From positions 1 through 35,783 of the forward strand of contig JARKQP010000370.1 of NCBI GenBank assembly GCA_029974875.1: 35,783 nucleotides of DNA. The letters are read 5' to 3'. Shown one piece after another: positions 24,681 to 33,982 of this stretch (positions are counted from its first letter, which is position 1; every line of letters starts with the position of its first letter). Under the pieces are notes generated by a model. That model did no database searches, was not told the DNA's origin, and saw only the letters and a list, made by a program, of their open reading frames with translations. The stretch comes from Mobilitalea sp. (GTDB lineage Bacteria > Bacillota_A > Clostridia > Lachnospirales > Lachnospiraceae). The position numbers were made by a program, and so were the translations under genes.

Positions 24681-24790
24681 GAGCTCCTACTTAGTATTAT
24701 CTATCTCATATTGCCTGCTTCCTGCCGGTTATTTAATCCGGTGGGGCGGGTCATTGAATTCGAAGGGGAAGGAGACAAATAGGGGTATTA

Positions 24791-27700
24791 ATGAGAAAAA
24801 GTGCTTATATTAAGGATATTACATGTACCATCAAAAAGAATCTGTCCAGATTTATTGCCATTGTTGCAATGGCAGCCTTGGGAACCGGCGTGTTCACCGG
24901 ATTTACGGCGGGATGTATGGATGTATTCGACTCTGCGGACCGGTTCTATGACCGGCAGAGCACCTATGATATTAAAATTGCGTCCACCCTTGGGCTGACG
25001 GAGAAGGATCTTGAGGCCTTGTCCCGGATCGAGGGTGTTGGCAGCGCATTTGCCGATTACAGCATGGACGTGAAGCTGAAGCAGAACGGTGAGAGCCTGC
25101 TGGTAGCCAACTTATCTACCCTGGACGGGGGAGGTATGAATGAACCCTATGTGTTGGAAGGAAAGCTGCCCAAGGAGGCCGGACAAATTGCGGTGACGGA
25201 AAGGTTCCTTCACGATACAGGCCTGAAGCTGGGGGATAAGATCACCCTGGAGGCGGTAGACACAACGCAGGATGCGGAAAAAAAGGATGAAGCAGGCAAT
25301 GTAGATAAAGCAGACAACACAGATGAAGCAAACAATACGGATGAAGCAGACAATACAGATAAAGCAGACAACACAGATGATACAAACAATACGGATGAGG
25401 CAGATAATACAGATAAAGCAGACAGTGTGGAGACAGAAGACCTGGATGTGTCGCTTGAGGCTGACTCCCCAAAGCCTGAGCTGGCAGTATCGGAATATGA
25501 GATCACGGCTCTGGTGCTGAGCCCTCTTGATATCTCCAGCAAAGAGGAAGGCCTTGCAAACTCCTCCTTCTCCTCCAGCGGCAGCGACTATATGATGTTT
25601 GCGGTAAAGGGGTGTATTGACAGTGAAGTCATTACCACAATCTACCTGACAGTTGACGGTGCAAAGGAGCTGGACACCTACTCGGAAAAGTACCGGGCAC
25701 TGGTAGATGGGGTTGCTGCAGATATTAAGGAGACCCTGGCAGAGGAAAGGGAGCAGGCCAGATATGACCAGGTGGTGGGTGAAGCCAACCAAAGGCTTGC
25801 TGATGCAGAAGAAGAGCTGGCAGACAAGATGGCGGAGGCAGACCAGGAATTAGCGGATGCCCAAATAGAAATCAATGACGGCTGGGACAGCTATCATGAA
25901 GGCCTGGCCGAGGTGGAGGAAAACGAGGTGAAGCTTGCCGATGGGCAGGAGGCTTTGACAAAGGCTAGGAAATCTGCTGATGAAAAGTTTCTTTCCGCCC
26001 AGAAGGAGCTGGATACAAACAAGGCTAAGCTGGAGGACGGCGAGGCTGAGCTTAACAAGGAGGAGGCTTCCGCCCTTAAGGAATTTGCAGCTTATGAGCA
26101 GCAATTGGCAGGGAGCCAGAAGGAACTGGACCAGAAAAAGGAAGAAGCCAAGGCTGGATTATCCGGTACGGTGGCAGCCTTTTCAAAGGAAGCCCAGGCA
26201 ATTTGGAGCAGTGGTGAGACCCGGTCAGTATGGACGGATATGATAGCGAAGGGGAAAGCTGCGGCTCCATATTTGGTGGCAGCTGAGAAGGGAGAAACCC
26301 CTACCAGCGGTCAGACAAAGGCCTATAATCAGGCAATGGCAGGGCTGCAGGAGGATACACAGAAGCTGGCAGGCCATTTCTTCATGGGCGGGGCACCTCT
26401 GGCGGAGGAACAGCTCAAAGCCTTATCGGCTCTTGCGGTTCAGCAGGGAACCCTGGATTATAGCCAGGAGCTTTTGGATGAAAATTCGTCCACCCTGGCA
26501 GCAAAAAAAGCAGGTGCGCTAAAGCAGATACAATCCTCCCGGAAGGAAATTGAAGCAGGAAAAGCAAAGCTGGTCCAGGGGCAGGAGGAGCTGGATACAA
26601 AGAAGGCGGAAGCGGAGCAGCAGCTTGATGAAAAGCAGGAGGAGCTGGAGGATGGCCTAAGAAAGCTCGAGGACGCCAGAAGGGAATTAACAGAGGCAGA
26701 AGCAGAGCTTAGGGACGGACAGAAGGAGCTGGATGAGAACATAGCAAAGTACCGGAGCTCCATAGCAGACGCGAAGCAGAAAATTGCAGATGGAAAGGCG
26801 GAGGTTGCCGACATCGGAGAGGCGAAGTGGTATGTGTGGGACAGATACGATAACGACAGCTTTTCCGGCCTGCATAACGATATCAGCTTTATTGAGGCGG
26901 TTACCAGTGCATTTCCGTTTATTTTCTTCCTGGTAGCAATCCTGGTTTGCCTGACAACCATGACTAGAATGGTGGAAGAGGACCGTTCACTGATCGGTAC
27001 CTATAAATCCCTTGGCTATGCCAAACACCAGATTAGTATGAAATACCTCATTTATGCCGTCCTGGCCTGTGGAGTTGGCGGGATACTGGGAACTGTGCTT
27101 GGCTTTTGGGGACTTCCGGAGGTAATCCGCATTATTGCAAACCGCCTTTATGTGATACCCGAATATAAGCTATCCTTCTATCCGGTCTATGGATTGGGAA
27201 GCTTTGGACTGTTCCTGTTTGGAATTGTGGGAGCGACCGTGTTCTCCTGTGTAGAGATGCTGCACAAGCGGCCGGCGGAATTGATGCGGCCGAAGCCGCC
27301 AAAGGACGGAAGCCGTATTTTACTGGAGCGGATACCATTTATCTGGCGGCGCCTTAAATTCTTAAGTAAAGTGACCTGCAGAAATCTGTTCCGCTATAAA
27401 AAGCGGGCGCTCATGACGATCATAGGCATCCTTGGCTGTATGATGCTGATTGTACTTGGCTTTGGCGTACGGGATACAGTGGGCGGGCTCATGTCCGACC
27501 AGTTTGACAAGGTGACGGTATATGATGCGGTTGTAGTGACGGACGACCTTACGGCAGAGGAGAGAGACCGGCTGAGGGAGGAATGGAAGGATTCCGGCAT
27601 GATCCGGGAAGAGCTGCAGCTGCAGATCAGTACCCTGACACTCTGGAAGGACAGCCGCAGCGTGGAGATAGCTGTAATGGTAATTCCTGATGGTGCGGAC

Positions 27701-28486
27701 TTAAGTCCCTATGTCCATCTTCGGGAGCTGTCCACAGGAAAAAGCAGGAGCCTCCCAGCGGAGGGTCTTGTAGTTACGCAAAATGCTGCAAAGCAGCTGA
27801 AGATAGAGGACAGGGACAGGGTTTCCTTACAGAATGAGGATAATCTTGAGCATGAGTTCCCGGTGGCCTTTGTTACGGTCAACAATGCAGGTAATTATAT
27901 CTATGTCAGTGAAAGCAGTTATCAGGCAGCCTTCGGGGATTACGACGGCTCTGCCTACCTGCTCAACCTGGAGGAAAAGGATGACCGGGAAAGCTGGCTG
28001 GCTAAGCTGTCAGAGGATGAGAGGATCCTCACCGTGAGCAGCAGCCAGCATGTGAGGGATGCCTTCGGGGATATGAAGAAAATCGTCAATATGGTTGTCT
28101 ACCTTTTGATCGGTATGTCGGCAGTATTGGCATTTACGGTATTATTTACACTCTCCAATATCAATGTAAGCGAGCGGGAGAGGGAGCTGGCGACCATGAA
28201 GGTGCTCGGCTTCCAGCCGGGGGAAGTTGCCTCCTATATTAATAAAGAGACGATTATCCTTACCCTGATAGGTATTCTTCTGGGTATGCCGGCGGGTTAT
28301 GGGGCTACCTATGGCATTTTGGCGAATGTCAGCATTGCGGATACGGCCTTTAATGTCCGTGTTTCCTTTTTCGCCTATCTGGCTGCAGCGGTGCTGACTA
28401 TGGTATTTACGTTGCTGGTGAACCGGATCACGGATAAGTCCCTGCGCAGGATCAACATGGTAGAAGCGTTGAAGAGCGTGGAATAA
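24791..28486 (+). CDS. Large FtsX-type ABC permease with long periplasm-side coiled coil
   Basis: Permease of 1231 residues. One TM helix near 20-40, a first extracytoplasmic domain, a hexapeptide-repeat insertion (170-211), then a coiled coil (about 325-690) rich in Glu/Lys/Ala heptads (ADAEEELADKMAEADQELAD and similar). This is followed by an FtsX TM block (FPFIFFLVAILVCLTTM near 715), a MacB-like domain between the two blocks, and a final FtsX block (about 1105-1225, ATMKVLGFQPGEVASYINKE). The length is well above usual FtsX permeases (400-650), but large coiled-coil versions are common in Clostridia. It pairs with the ATPase upstream. The coiled coil could span the wall to contact a partner. 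Substrate unknown. It ends 12 bases from the convergent suf operon without a hairpin. Confidence 0.88.
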   Translation: MRKSAYIKDITCTIKKNLSRFIAIVAMAALGTGVFTGFTAGCMDVFDSADRFYDRQSTYDIKIASTLGLTEKDLEALSRIEGVGSAFADYSMDVKLKQNGESLLVANLSTLDGGGMNEPYVLEGKLPKEAGQIAVTERFLHDTGLKLGDKITLEAVDTTQDAEKKDEAGNVDKADNTDEANNTDEADNTDKADNTDDTNNTDEADNTDKADSVETEDLDVSLEADSPKPELAVSEYEITALVLSPLDISSKEEGLANSSFSSSGSDYMMFAVKGCIDSEVITTIYLTVDGAKELDTYSEKYRALVDGVAADIKETLAEEREQARYDQVVGEANQRLADAEEELADKMAEADQELADAQIEINDGWDSYHEGLAEVEENEVKLADGQEALTKARKSADEKFLSAQKELDTNKAKLEDGEAELNKEEASALKEFAAYEQQLAGSQKELDQKKEEAKAGLSGTVAAFSKEAQAIWSSGETRSVWTDMIAKGKAAAPYLVAAEKGETPTSGQTKAYNQAMAGLQEDTQKLAGHFFMGGAPLAEEQLKALSALAVQQGTLDYSQELLDENSSTLAAKKAGALKQIQSSRKEIEAGKAKLVQGQEELDTKKAEAEQQLDEKQEELEDGLRKLEDARRELTEAEAELRDGQKELDENIAKYRSSIADAKQKIADGKAEVADIGEAKWYVWDRYDNDSFSGLHNDISFIEAVTSAFPFIFFLVAILVCLTTMTRMVEEDRSLIGTYKSLGYAKHQISMKYLIYAVLACGVGGILGTVLGFWGLPEVIRIIANRLYVIPEYKLSFYPVYGLGSFGLFLFGIVGATVFSCVEMLHKRPAELMRPKPPKDGSRILLERIPFIWRRLKFLSKVTCRNLFRYKKRALMTIIGILGCMMLIVLGFGVRDTVGGLMSDQFDKVTVYDAVVVTDDLTAEERDRLREEWKDSGMIREELQLQISTLTLWKDSRSVEIAVMVIPDGADLSPYVHLRELSTGKSRSLPAEGLVVTQNAAKQLKIEDRDRVSLQNEDNLEHEFPVAFVTVNNAGNYIYVSESSYQAAFGDYDGSAYLLNLEEKDDRESWLAKLSEDERILTVSSSQHVRDAFGDMKKIVNMVVYLLIGMSAVLAFTVLFTLSNINVSERERELATMKVLGFQPGEVASYINKETIILTLIGILLGMPAGYGATYGILANVSIADTAFNVRVSFFAYLAAAVLTMVFTLLVNRITDKSLRRINMVEALKSVE
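25298..25423 (+). repeat. 18-bp coding tandem repeat: seven hexapeptides in the FtsX permease
   Basis: Seven in-frame units of 18 bp encode N-T-D-E/K-A-D variants (NVDKAD, NTDEAN, NTDEAD, NTDKAD, NTDDTN, NTDEAD, NTDKAD). The segment is acidic and low in complexity, an unstructured linker on the outer face, and likely variable in copy number between strains. Confidence 0.88.
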
Positions 28487-28498
28487 AGAAAATAAGGT

Positions 28499-28939
28499 TT
28501 AATCATCCGTTTTTATGGCAGCTAAAGCGGCCTCCAGCGTGTGCCAGGGCATGGTTGCACATTTTACCCTTGCAGGCATGCCGGCGACGCCGGAGAGAGC
28601 GGCAGCCTCCTCAAGCTTCTGCAGCTCAGCCTCAGAAAGAGGGATGTGGCGTATCATATTCAGAAAAAGACGGCACAGCTCCCTGGCCTCCTCCACCGTT
28701 TTTCCCCGTACCTGGTCGATCATGATGGAAACGGAGGCCTGGGAGATGGCACAGCCGACCCCGGTATAGGAGGCATCCTCAATAATGTGGTCCCTAAGCT
28801 TCAGGAACAGCTGGATTTCGTCGCCGCAGCTGGGGTTTCTGCCCGGCATTGCTACGCTGGCGTTTTCCAGCTCATGCTTATTGTGGCGGGACAAATTGTG
28901 ATCCTTAATCACCTGGGAATATAGCTCATTGAGATTCAA
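28499..28939 (-). CDS. sufU: SufU-type iron-sulfur assembly protein / sulfur acceptor of SufS
   Basis: Protein of 146 residues. The zinc-ligand set expected for SufU is present: Cys38 and Asp40 (PSCGD), Cys63 (GVGCAIS) and Cys127 (VKCATMPW). In Bacillota SufU takes persulfide sulfur from SufS and passes it to the SufBCD scaffold. TTG at 28939 is chosen as start because the AAGGGGGG site is nine bases upstream; the TTG at 28945 is too close to it. It overlaps the end of sufS and is the last gene of the operon. Confidence 0.93.
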   Translation of the reverse strand: MNLNELYSQVIKDHNLSRHNKHELENASVAMPGRNPSCGDEIQLFLKLRDHIIEDASYTGVGCAISQASVSIMIDQVRGKTVEEARELCRLFLNMIRHIPLSEAELQKLEEAAALSGVAGMPARVKCATMPWHTLEAALAAIKTDD

Positions 28940-30161
28940 GACCAAGCACCCCCCTTACTGTTTTTAACGCCTGGACGAGGCGGTCTATGTCCTCCTTCGT
29001 GTTGTAAAAATACAGGCTCATCCGGCAGGTTGCGTTTACGCCCAGGTAGGCCATCAGAGGCTGGGCGCAGTGGTGCCCTGCCCTCACGGCCACTCCGTGG
29101 GAGGCCAGGATTGTGGCGGTGTCATGGGGATGGACGCCGGCGATATTAAAGGAAAGGATGCCGGTCCGGGCTTTGCCGTCCCCTACGCCGTACAGCTCGA
29201 TTTCGGAGAGCTCCGTGAGCTTTTCCAGGGCATACGCTGTCAATTGGCCTTCGATTTCCTGGATCCCCGACAGGCCGATAGCTTCCAGATAATCGATGGC
29301 GGCTCCAAGGCCGATAACGCCCTCGGCGTTCTGGGTGCCTGCCTCGAATTTCCATGGTGCATCCAGATAACGCACGGTTTGCTGGGTAACCTCCTCTACA
29401 ATGCCTCCGCCCAGGCAAAGAGGCTCCATGGACTGAAGAAATTCTTTTTTTCCATACAGGATGCCAATGCCTGCGGGTGCCAGCATCTTATGCCCGGAAA
29501 AGGCCAGAAAATCCACATCCAGCGCCTGCACGTCCACGGGCAGGTGGGGCACGCTCTGGGCGGCGTCCAGCAAAACGGCAGCCCCCCTGTCATGTGCAAG
29601 GGCGGTGATGTGCCGGATGGGGTTTACTCCGCCGAGCACATTGGATACATGGGTGAGGGCGACAATTTTTGTCCTGGGAGTGAGCTTTTTGGCAACCTCC
29701 TCCAGAGTGACGCGCCCGTTTGCATCAGGGAAGAGATAGTTCAGGGTAGCTCCCGTCCTCCGGGCAAGACGCTGCCAGGGCAGCAGGTTGCTGTGGTGCT
29801 CCATTACGGAGAGGAGAATATGGTCCCCCTGCCGCACAAATCCTTCGCCATAGCTCAGTGCCACAAGGTTGATGGAGTCCGTGGTGCCGGAGGTGAAAAT
29901 GATTTCCTCCGGATCCGCCGCACCGATAAAGCCTGCGGCCTTACCCCGGATCTGTTCGAAGGCCTCTGTGACCTTTACGCTGATGGAGTAGGAACCACGG
30001 TGGGGGTTGGCGTTGAAGGTTTCATAATACCTGCGGACCGCATCGATGACCTGCATGGGCTTTTGGGTAGTGGCGGCATTGTCAAGATAGGCCAGGGTGT
30101 GCCCCTCCGGCTCCTTCTGCAAAAGAAGGGGAAAATCCCGTTTATAATATTCAGGCTTCAT
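28926..30161 (-). CDS. sufS: SufS cysteine desulfurase
   Basis: PLP enzyme of 411 residues releasing sulfur from cysteine as a protein persulfide for cluster assembly. The PLP lysine is Lys225 (FSGHKMLAP), the histidine stacking on PLP is in SVMEHHSN (122-123), and the persulfide cysteine is Cys365 in RAGHHCAQPL. These motifs place it in the group II SufS branch. The start at 30161 (MKPEYYKRD) has AGGAGG nine bases upstream, and the gene overlaps the sufD stop by 11 bases. A longer frame to 30200 lacks a ribosome site. Confidence 0.95.
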   Translation of the reverse strand: MKPEYYKRDFPLLLQKEPEGHTLAYLDNAATTQKPMQVIDAVRRYYETFNANPHRGSYSISVKVTEAFEQIRGKAAGFIGAADPEEIIFTSGTTDSINLVALSYGEGFVRQGDHILLSVMEHHSNLLPWQRLARRTGATLNYLFPDANGRVTLEEVAKKLTPRTKIVALTHVSNVLGGVNPIRHITALAHDRGAAVLLDAAQSVPHLPVDVQALDVDFLAFSGHKMLAPAGIGILYGKKEFLQSMEPLCLGGGIVEEVTQQTVRYLDAPWKFEAGTQNAEGVIGLGAAIDYLEAIGLSGIQEIEGQLTAYALEKLTELSEIELYGVGDGKARTGILSFNIAGVHPHDTATILASHGVAVRAGHHCAQPLMAYLGVNATCRMSLYFYNTKEDIDRLVQALKTVRGVLGLESQ

Positions 30162-31230
30162 TATGCACAACCTCCTTAATCCGTCCGTAAACCGCATCAC
30201 GCAGCTCCTGTGTGGGCAGCTTATCCAGAATAGGAGTGAAGGAGGCCTCCACCAGGAGCCGTTTTGCGTCCCGCTCAGTAAAGCCGCGGCTCATGAGGTA
30301 ATAGAGCTTTCCAGGATCGGGCTTTCCGCTGGAGGTTGCGTGGGCTCCTTCTACATTGGCTTCGCCGCATAGCAGCAGGGGCGTTGACAGGTTTATTGCA
30401 CGGTCACTTAGGGTGAGCACGGTTTCTTCCTCCCGGCCCTTGGAACCGGCTGCACCGCGTATAAAGTCAAGGGTGCTTTTCAGCACCTTCCTCGTTGTGC
30501 CCGCAAGGGCGCCCTTAACGGAAATCTCACCCTCAGACGTCCTTCCGCGCAGCTCCAGCCGGTAATTAAAGTCCTGTTTCTTTCCGCCGCTGCCAAGGTA
30601 GAGGGTATCAAGCCCGCCGCGGCTATCGGTACCAGCCAGCGAAACATTGCAGCCGGACACAACCTGTCCGCCGCCAAGCTCACAAAAGAGCACATTGCCC
30701 TGGCCACCTTCCCCGACACATACGGCGGTTGCGTCAAGGTGGGAAGCATGCTTGCCGAGCATCTGTACCTTGATCAGGCGCACCTGTGATTCCGGTGCCG
30801 CCTGCAGGAAGGCAAAGCCGCTGTGAAAATATGCACTGCCATCCGGGGAACGGTAGCTTACAACAACATCTGCCCGGCTGCCGGCCTCTGCCTTGATGTG
30901 AAGAAAATCGATCAGCACCGGTGAACCCTCGTCCAGCACAAATTCCAGCAAAATAGGCTCCTCAAGCTGGACGTCCTTTGGAATGGTCACGGTCAGGCCG
31001 TAATTTTGGTGTTTAAAAACAAATTCACCCAGACGTACCATGTCATCGGGCAAATGCTCAATTGTCTGCAAATCCGTATGATGCTCAATTTTTACCTCTG
31101 TATTACCGCCAGACAACACGCCTCCCTTATAGGGCGTGTCAAACTCAGCCTCTACGTCCAGCATGGCGGTGTTCATGTTTAGCCAACGCCATGTGGGCAT
31201 CTGCAGTTCATTTAATTGCGTAAATTTCAT
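30151..31230 (-). CDS. sufD: SufD, SufBCD complex subunit
   Basis: Protein of 359 residues, a SufB paralogue that pairs with SufB on the SufC ATPases. The C-terminal family signature is seen: INLSTPLLLCGEANVEGAHA, then SSGKPDPGKLYYLMSRGFTE and the closing AKRLLVEASFTP. The N-terminus is shorter than in proteobacterial SufD. It has AGGAGG close to the ATG, lies 11 bases after sufB, and its end overlaps sufS. Confidence 0.93.
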   Translation of the reverse strand: MKFTQLNELQMPTWRWLNMNTAMLDVEAEFDTPYKGGVLSGGNTEVKIEHHTDLQTIEHLPDDMVRLGEFVFKHQNYGLTVTIPKDVQLEEPILLEFVLDEGSPVLIDFLHIKAEAGSRADVVVSYRSPDGSAYFHSGFAFLQAAPESQVRLIKVQMLGKHASHLDATAVCVGEGGQGNVLFCELGGGQVVSGCNVSLAGTDSRGGLDTLYLGSGGKKQDFNYRLELRGRTSEGEISVKGALAGTTRKVLKSTLDFIRGAAGSKGREEETVLTLSDRAINLSTPLLLCGEANVEGAHATSSGKPDPGKLYYLMSRGFTERDAKRLLVEASFTPILDKLPTQELRDAVYGRIKEVVHNEA

Positions 31231-31241
31231 GACGTTACCTC

Positions 31242-32648
31242 CTATCCTATGGTACCTTCAAGCTCAAGTCCGACCAGCCGGTTCATTTCGACCGCGTATT
31301 CCAGCGGAAGCTCCTTCGTAACAGGCTCTACAAAACCGCGCACGATCAGGGCCTTTGCCTCCTCCTCGTTCAAGCCGCGGCTCATCAGGTAGAAGATAGA
31401 TGCTTCACTGATGCGGCCGATCCTCGCTTCATGCCCGATATCCACTTCATCATTTCGTATATCCATACCTGGAACCGTATCGGAACGGGAGTCACTGTCC
31501 AGCATCAGCGCTTCGCAAATCACGCTTGACCTGCTGTTCTTGGCTTCATGCAGCACGGTCACCGAGGTGCGGGTAGTGGTATTTCCGCCCCCTTTGGAAA
31601 TGGATTTTGACGACATGGTGGAGGAGGTGTTCGGTGCGGCGTGGACGACCTTGGCGCCGGTATCCAAAAACTGACCGGAGCTTGCAAAGCTCACTCCCAG
31701 GTATTCGCTGCGGGCACCTTCTCCTTTTAGAATGCTGCTGGGATAGAGCATCGTGATATGGGAGCCGAAGGTGCCGGAGACCCACTCGATGGCACCATCC
31801 TTTTCCACAAGAGCCCGCTTGGAGTTTAAATTCAGCATATTTTTAGACCAATTTTCAATGGTAGAATAACGCAGCGTCGCGCCTTCCTTCACATAAAGCT
31901 CCACACCGCCTGCGTGGAGGTTCAGCACATTATATTTAGGGGCGGAGCAGCCTTCGATAAAATGGAGCTGAGAGCCCTTTTCACAGATAATAAGAGTATG
32001 CTCAAATTGGCCGGCTCCCGGAGCATTCAGGCGGAAATAGGACTGGAGGGGCATTTCAACATTGACACCCTCCGGTACATACACAAAGGAGCCTCCGGAC
32101 CATACCGCTCCGTGCAGCGCCATGAATTTATGCTCGTTTGCGGGCAGCAGCTTCATAAAATTGGCCTTTACCATATCTTCGTATTCCCTCAGGGCGGTCT
32201 GCATATCCGTATAGACCACACCCTGGGCCTTCATCTGCTCTTTCATGTTATGGTAGACAACCTCGGAATCGTACTGTGCTCCCACGCCGGAGAGGGATTC
32301 CTGCTCCGCCTTTGGGATTCCCAGACGGTCAAAGGTTTTTCGCATGTCATCGGGAAGCTTCCTCCAATCATCGGTCATCCTGGCCTCCGGGCGGACATAG
32401 GTGACAATTTGTCCCATATCAAGCTCCTGCAGCGATGGCCCCCACGCAGGCATATCCAGCTTTTGAAAGGTCTTAAAGCTCTTAAGGCGCAATTGCAGCA
32501 TCCAGTCCGGCTCCTTCTGTCCGGCGGATATTTCACGCACGATGTCCTCCGTCAGGCCCGGAGCCACCTGGTAGCTGGAGTTGCGTGCATCCGGTATATC
32601 ATAAATATCACGCTCGATTTCATCGAGCTGAGTTTTTTTTCGTTCCAT
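31242..32648 (-). CDS. sufB: SufB, Fe-S scaffold subunit
   Basis: Protein of 468 residues, the usual length. Typical stretches: YDSEVVYHNMKEQMKAQGVV, the scaffold beta-helix (EGCSAPKYNVLNLHAGGVEL, IENWSKNMLNLNSKRALV), GGGNTTTRTSVTV, and SDTVPGMDIRNDEVDIGHEA near the C-terminus, followed by YLMSRGLNEEEAKALIVRGF. In SufBCD it carries the nascent cluster. The gene begins four bases after the sufC stop, with GAGGTGAG as ribosome site. Strong assignment. Confidence 0.96.
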   Translation of the reverse strand: MERKKTQLDEIERDIYDIPDARNSSYQVAPGLTEDIVREISAGQKEPDWMLQLRLKSFKTFQKLDMPAWGPSLQELDMGQIVTYVRPEARMTDDWRKLPDDMRKTFDRLGIPKAEQESLSGVGAQYDSEVVYHNMKEQMKAQGVVYTDMQTALREYEDMVKANFMKLLPANEHKFMALHGAVWSGGSFVYVPEGVNVEMPLQSYFRLNAPGAGQFEHTLIICEKGSQLHFIEGCSAPKYNVLNLHAGGVELYVKEGATLRYSTIENWSKNMLNLNSKRALVEKDGAIEWVSGTFGSHITMLYPSSILKGEGARSEYLGVSFASSGQFLDTGAKVVHAAPNTSSTMSSKSISKGGGNTTTRTSVTVLHEAKNSRSSVICEALMLDSDSRSDTVPGMDIRNDEVDIGHEARIGRISEASIFYLMSRGLNEEEAKALIVRGFVEPVTKELPLEYAVEMNRLVGLELEGTIG

Positions 32649-32651
32649 GGC

Positions 32652-33410
32652 TCACCTCGTTTCTGCCTGGATAAACCGGGCAAATCCATTTGTGTTGACT
32701 TCGTTGATCAAGCTCCGGTCACCGGTACACACAAACTGCCCACGGGAAAGTATATGGACATAATCTACCGGAAGCTCGTCAAGGAGCCGGGTACTGTGGG
32801 AGATAATCAGCAAGGCATTGTCCTTGTTTTTATAGCGCAGGATACCCTCCGTCACCACACGTACGGCGTCAACGTCAAGGCCGGAATCAGTTTCGTCCAA
32901 TATGGCCAGCTGTGGCTGCAGCGTGAGAAGCTGCAAAATTTCGCTTTTCTTCTTTTCACCGCCGGAAAAGCCCACGTTCAAATAACGCCCAGCGTAAGAG
33001 CTGTCAAGCTGCAGAGTGTTCAGGGCATCCTGTATTTGGGCCCTAAATTCAAAAAACTTCATTGGTTTTTCCCTCAAGGCGACCTTTGCCGTCTTCAAAA
33101 AATCGGACACGGTAATGCCATCAATTTCTTCAGGGGACTGGAAGGCCAGGAAGATTCCCTTCTTTGCCCGCAGGTCCACGGAGGCCTTCGTGATGTCTTC
33201 CCCATCAAATTCAATTTGTCCTCCGGTGATCCGGTAGGTAGGGCTGCCCATAATTGTATTGGCAAGGGTGGACTTTCCCGAGCCGTTGGGTCCCATAATA
33301 ACGTGCACCTCACCCCTTCGGATATTTAATTCCACTCCCCGGAGAATTTCCTCTCCCGATTCAAGTGCGGCCTGTAAGCCGCGCACAGTCAACAGTGATT
33401 GGTTCGTCAT
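32652..33410 (-). CDS. sufC: SufC, ATPase of the SufBCD complex
   Basis: ABC-type ATPase of 252 residues: Walker A GPNGSGKST (40-48), signature FSGGEKKKSEI, Walker B LAILDETDSGLD and switch IISHSTRLL. The FSGGEKKK and DETDSGLD forms are specific to SufC. ATG 33410 (MTNQSLLTV) has AGGAGG upstream; the frame remains open to 33458 but without a site. It overlaps the end of the MarR-type regulator gene by 50 bases, so the regulator and sufC are coupled. Confidence 0.96.
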   Translation of the reverse strand: MTNQSLLTVRGLQAALESGEEILRGVELNIRRGEVHVIMGPNGSGKSTLANTIMGSPTYRITGGQIEFDGEDITKASVDLRAKKGIFLAFQSPEEIDGITVSDFLKTAKVALREKPMKFFEFRAQIQDALNTLQLDSSYAGRYLNVGFSGGEKKKSEILQLLTLQPQLAILDETDSGLDVDAVRVVTEGILRYKNKDNALLIISHSTRLLDELPVDYVHILSRGQFVCTGDRSLINEVNTNGFARFIQAETR

Positions 33411-33897
33411 GGTTTTCCTCCTTATTGTTTGCGTTTTCGCCTTCACACACACATTCAAATTCGCAAAAGGGTACGCATTGCTTTAGGCACTCCAAAAAGC
33501 GGAAGACGGTGTCTGCCTCCCCACAGTCCAGAGAGGCGATAAATTTGCAAAGCTTTTGGTTGGCCTGCTCGTGGAACAGCTGGTGTCCCTGCATCGTCAG
33601 TTCCCCCTTATTTGTGGGGCGGAAGTACTTTTCCTTCTTATTATCATTGCGCTTTACTGTTTCTATTAATTCCTTTTGGCGAAGCTTTTCGACCATCTGG
33701 GTAATTGCACCCTTCGTGATCCCCAGGCGTTCTGAGAGCGCGCTGACTTTCTCATCGGGATATCTTGTGATGGTTTCCAGAAGTAAGACCTCCCCATGAT
33801 AGAGAGAGCACCCGCTGCCATAATCCTTCGGCTTTTTCTTTTCCTCCTCCAAAAGGCGGATAATTTCAAATACCTGCCCGGTCACACTGCAATACAT
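33361..33897 (-). CDS. MarR-type regulator with cysteine-rich tail, probable suf operon regulator
   Basis: DNA-binding protein of 178 residues. The winged HTH is seen at SALSERLGITKGAITQMVEK (52-71) with wing VKRNDNKKEKYFRPTNKG. The C-terminus is unusual: five cysteines at 137, 141, 145, 149 and 151 (C-x3-C-x3-C-x3-C-x-C), with further Cys at 117 and 125, which could bind an Fe-S cluster or a metal. An ATG at 33897, six bases after GGTGGAG, is preferred to a GTG at 33909. It is the first gene of the suf operon and lies after an inverted repeat at the promoter start. I infer an Fe-S-responsive repressor analogous in job to SufR or IscR but of a different family. Confidence 0.8.
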   Translation of the reverse strand: MYCSVTGQVFEIIRLLEEEKKKPKDYGSGCSLYHGEVLLLETITRYPDEKVSALSERLGITKGAITQMVEKLRQKELIETVKRNDNKKEKYFRPTNKGELTMQGHQLFHEQANQKLCKFIASLDCGEADTVFRFLECLKQCVPFCEFECVCEGENANNKEENHDEPITVDCARLTGRT

Positions 33898-33956
33898 CAC
33901 CAACTCCACCTTTCTTCTTATATTTCAACTAAGGATAATGTAATACCTGATAATTT

Positions 33957-33975
33957 TTGTTTAACTGCTAAACAA
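33957..33975. promoter_or_regulatory. Inverted-repeat operator at the suf transcription start
   Basis: TTGTTTA-ACTGC-TAAACAA, perfect 7-bp arms, right where transcription from the promoter at 33983-34011 would start (about 33976). Size and symmetry suit a MarR-type dimer. A second partial repeat (GTCTT-N8-AAGAC, 34002-34019) overlaps the -35. Confidence 0.6.
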
Positions 33976-33982
33976 TAAAATA

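Noticed and set aside
25112..25792. Minus-strand frame with repeated Cys/Ile/Val segments resembling membrane helices
   Set aside because: It is the reverse reading of the hexapeptide repeat in the FtsX gene; the periodic hydrophobic pattern is a by-product of the repeat.
29070..30179. 369-codon plus-strand frame opposite sufS
   Set aside because: Same reason: mirror of sufS codon bias, no ribosome site, no recognisable protein motif.
31914..33329. Long open frame on the plus strand opposite sufB/sufC
   Set aside because: It is antisense to two well-supported genes and its translation shows no domain; long antisense frames are expected in GC-rich coding DNA.
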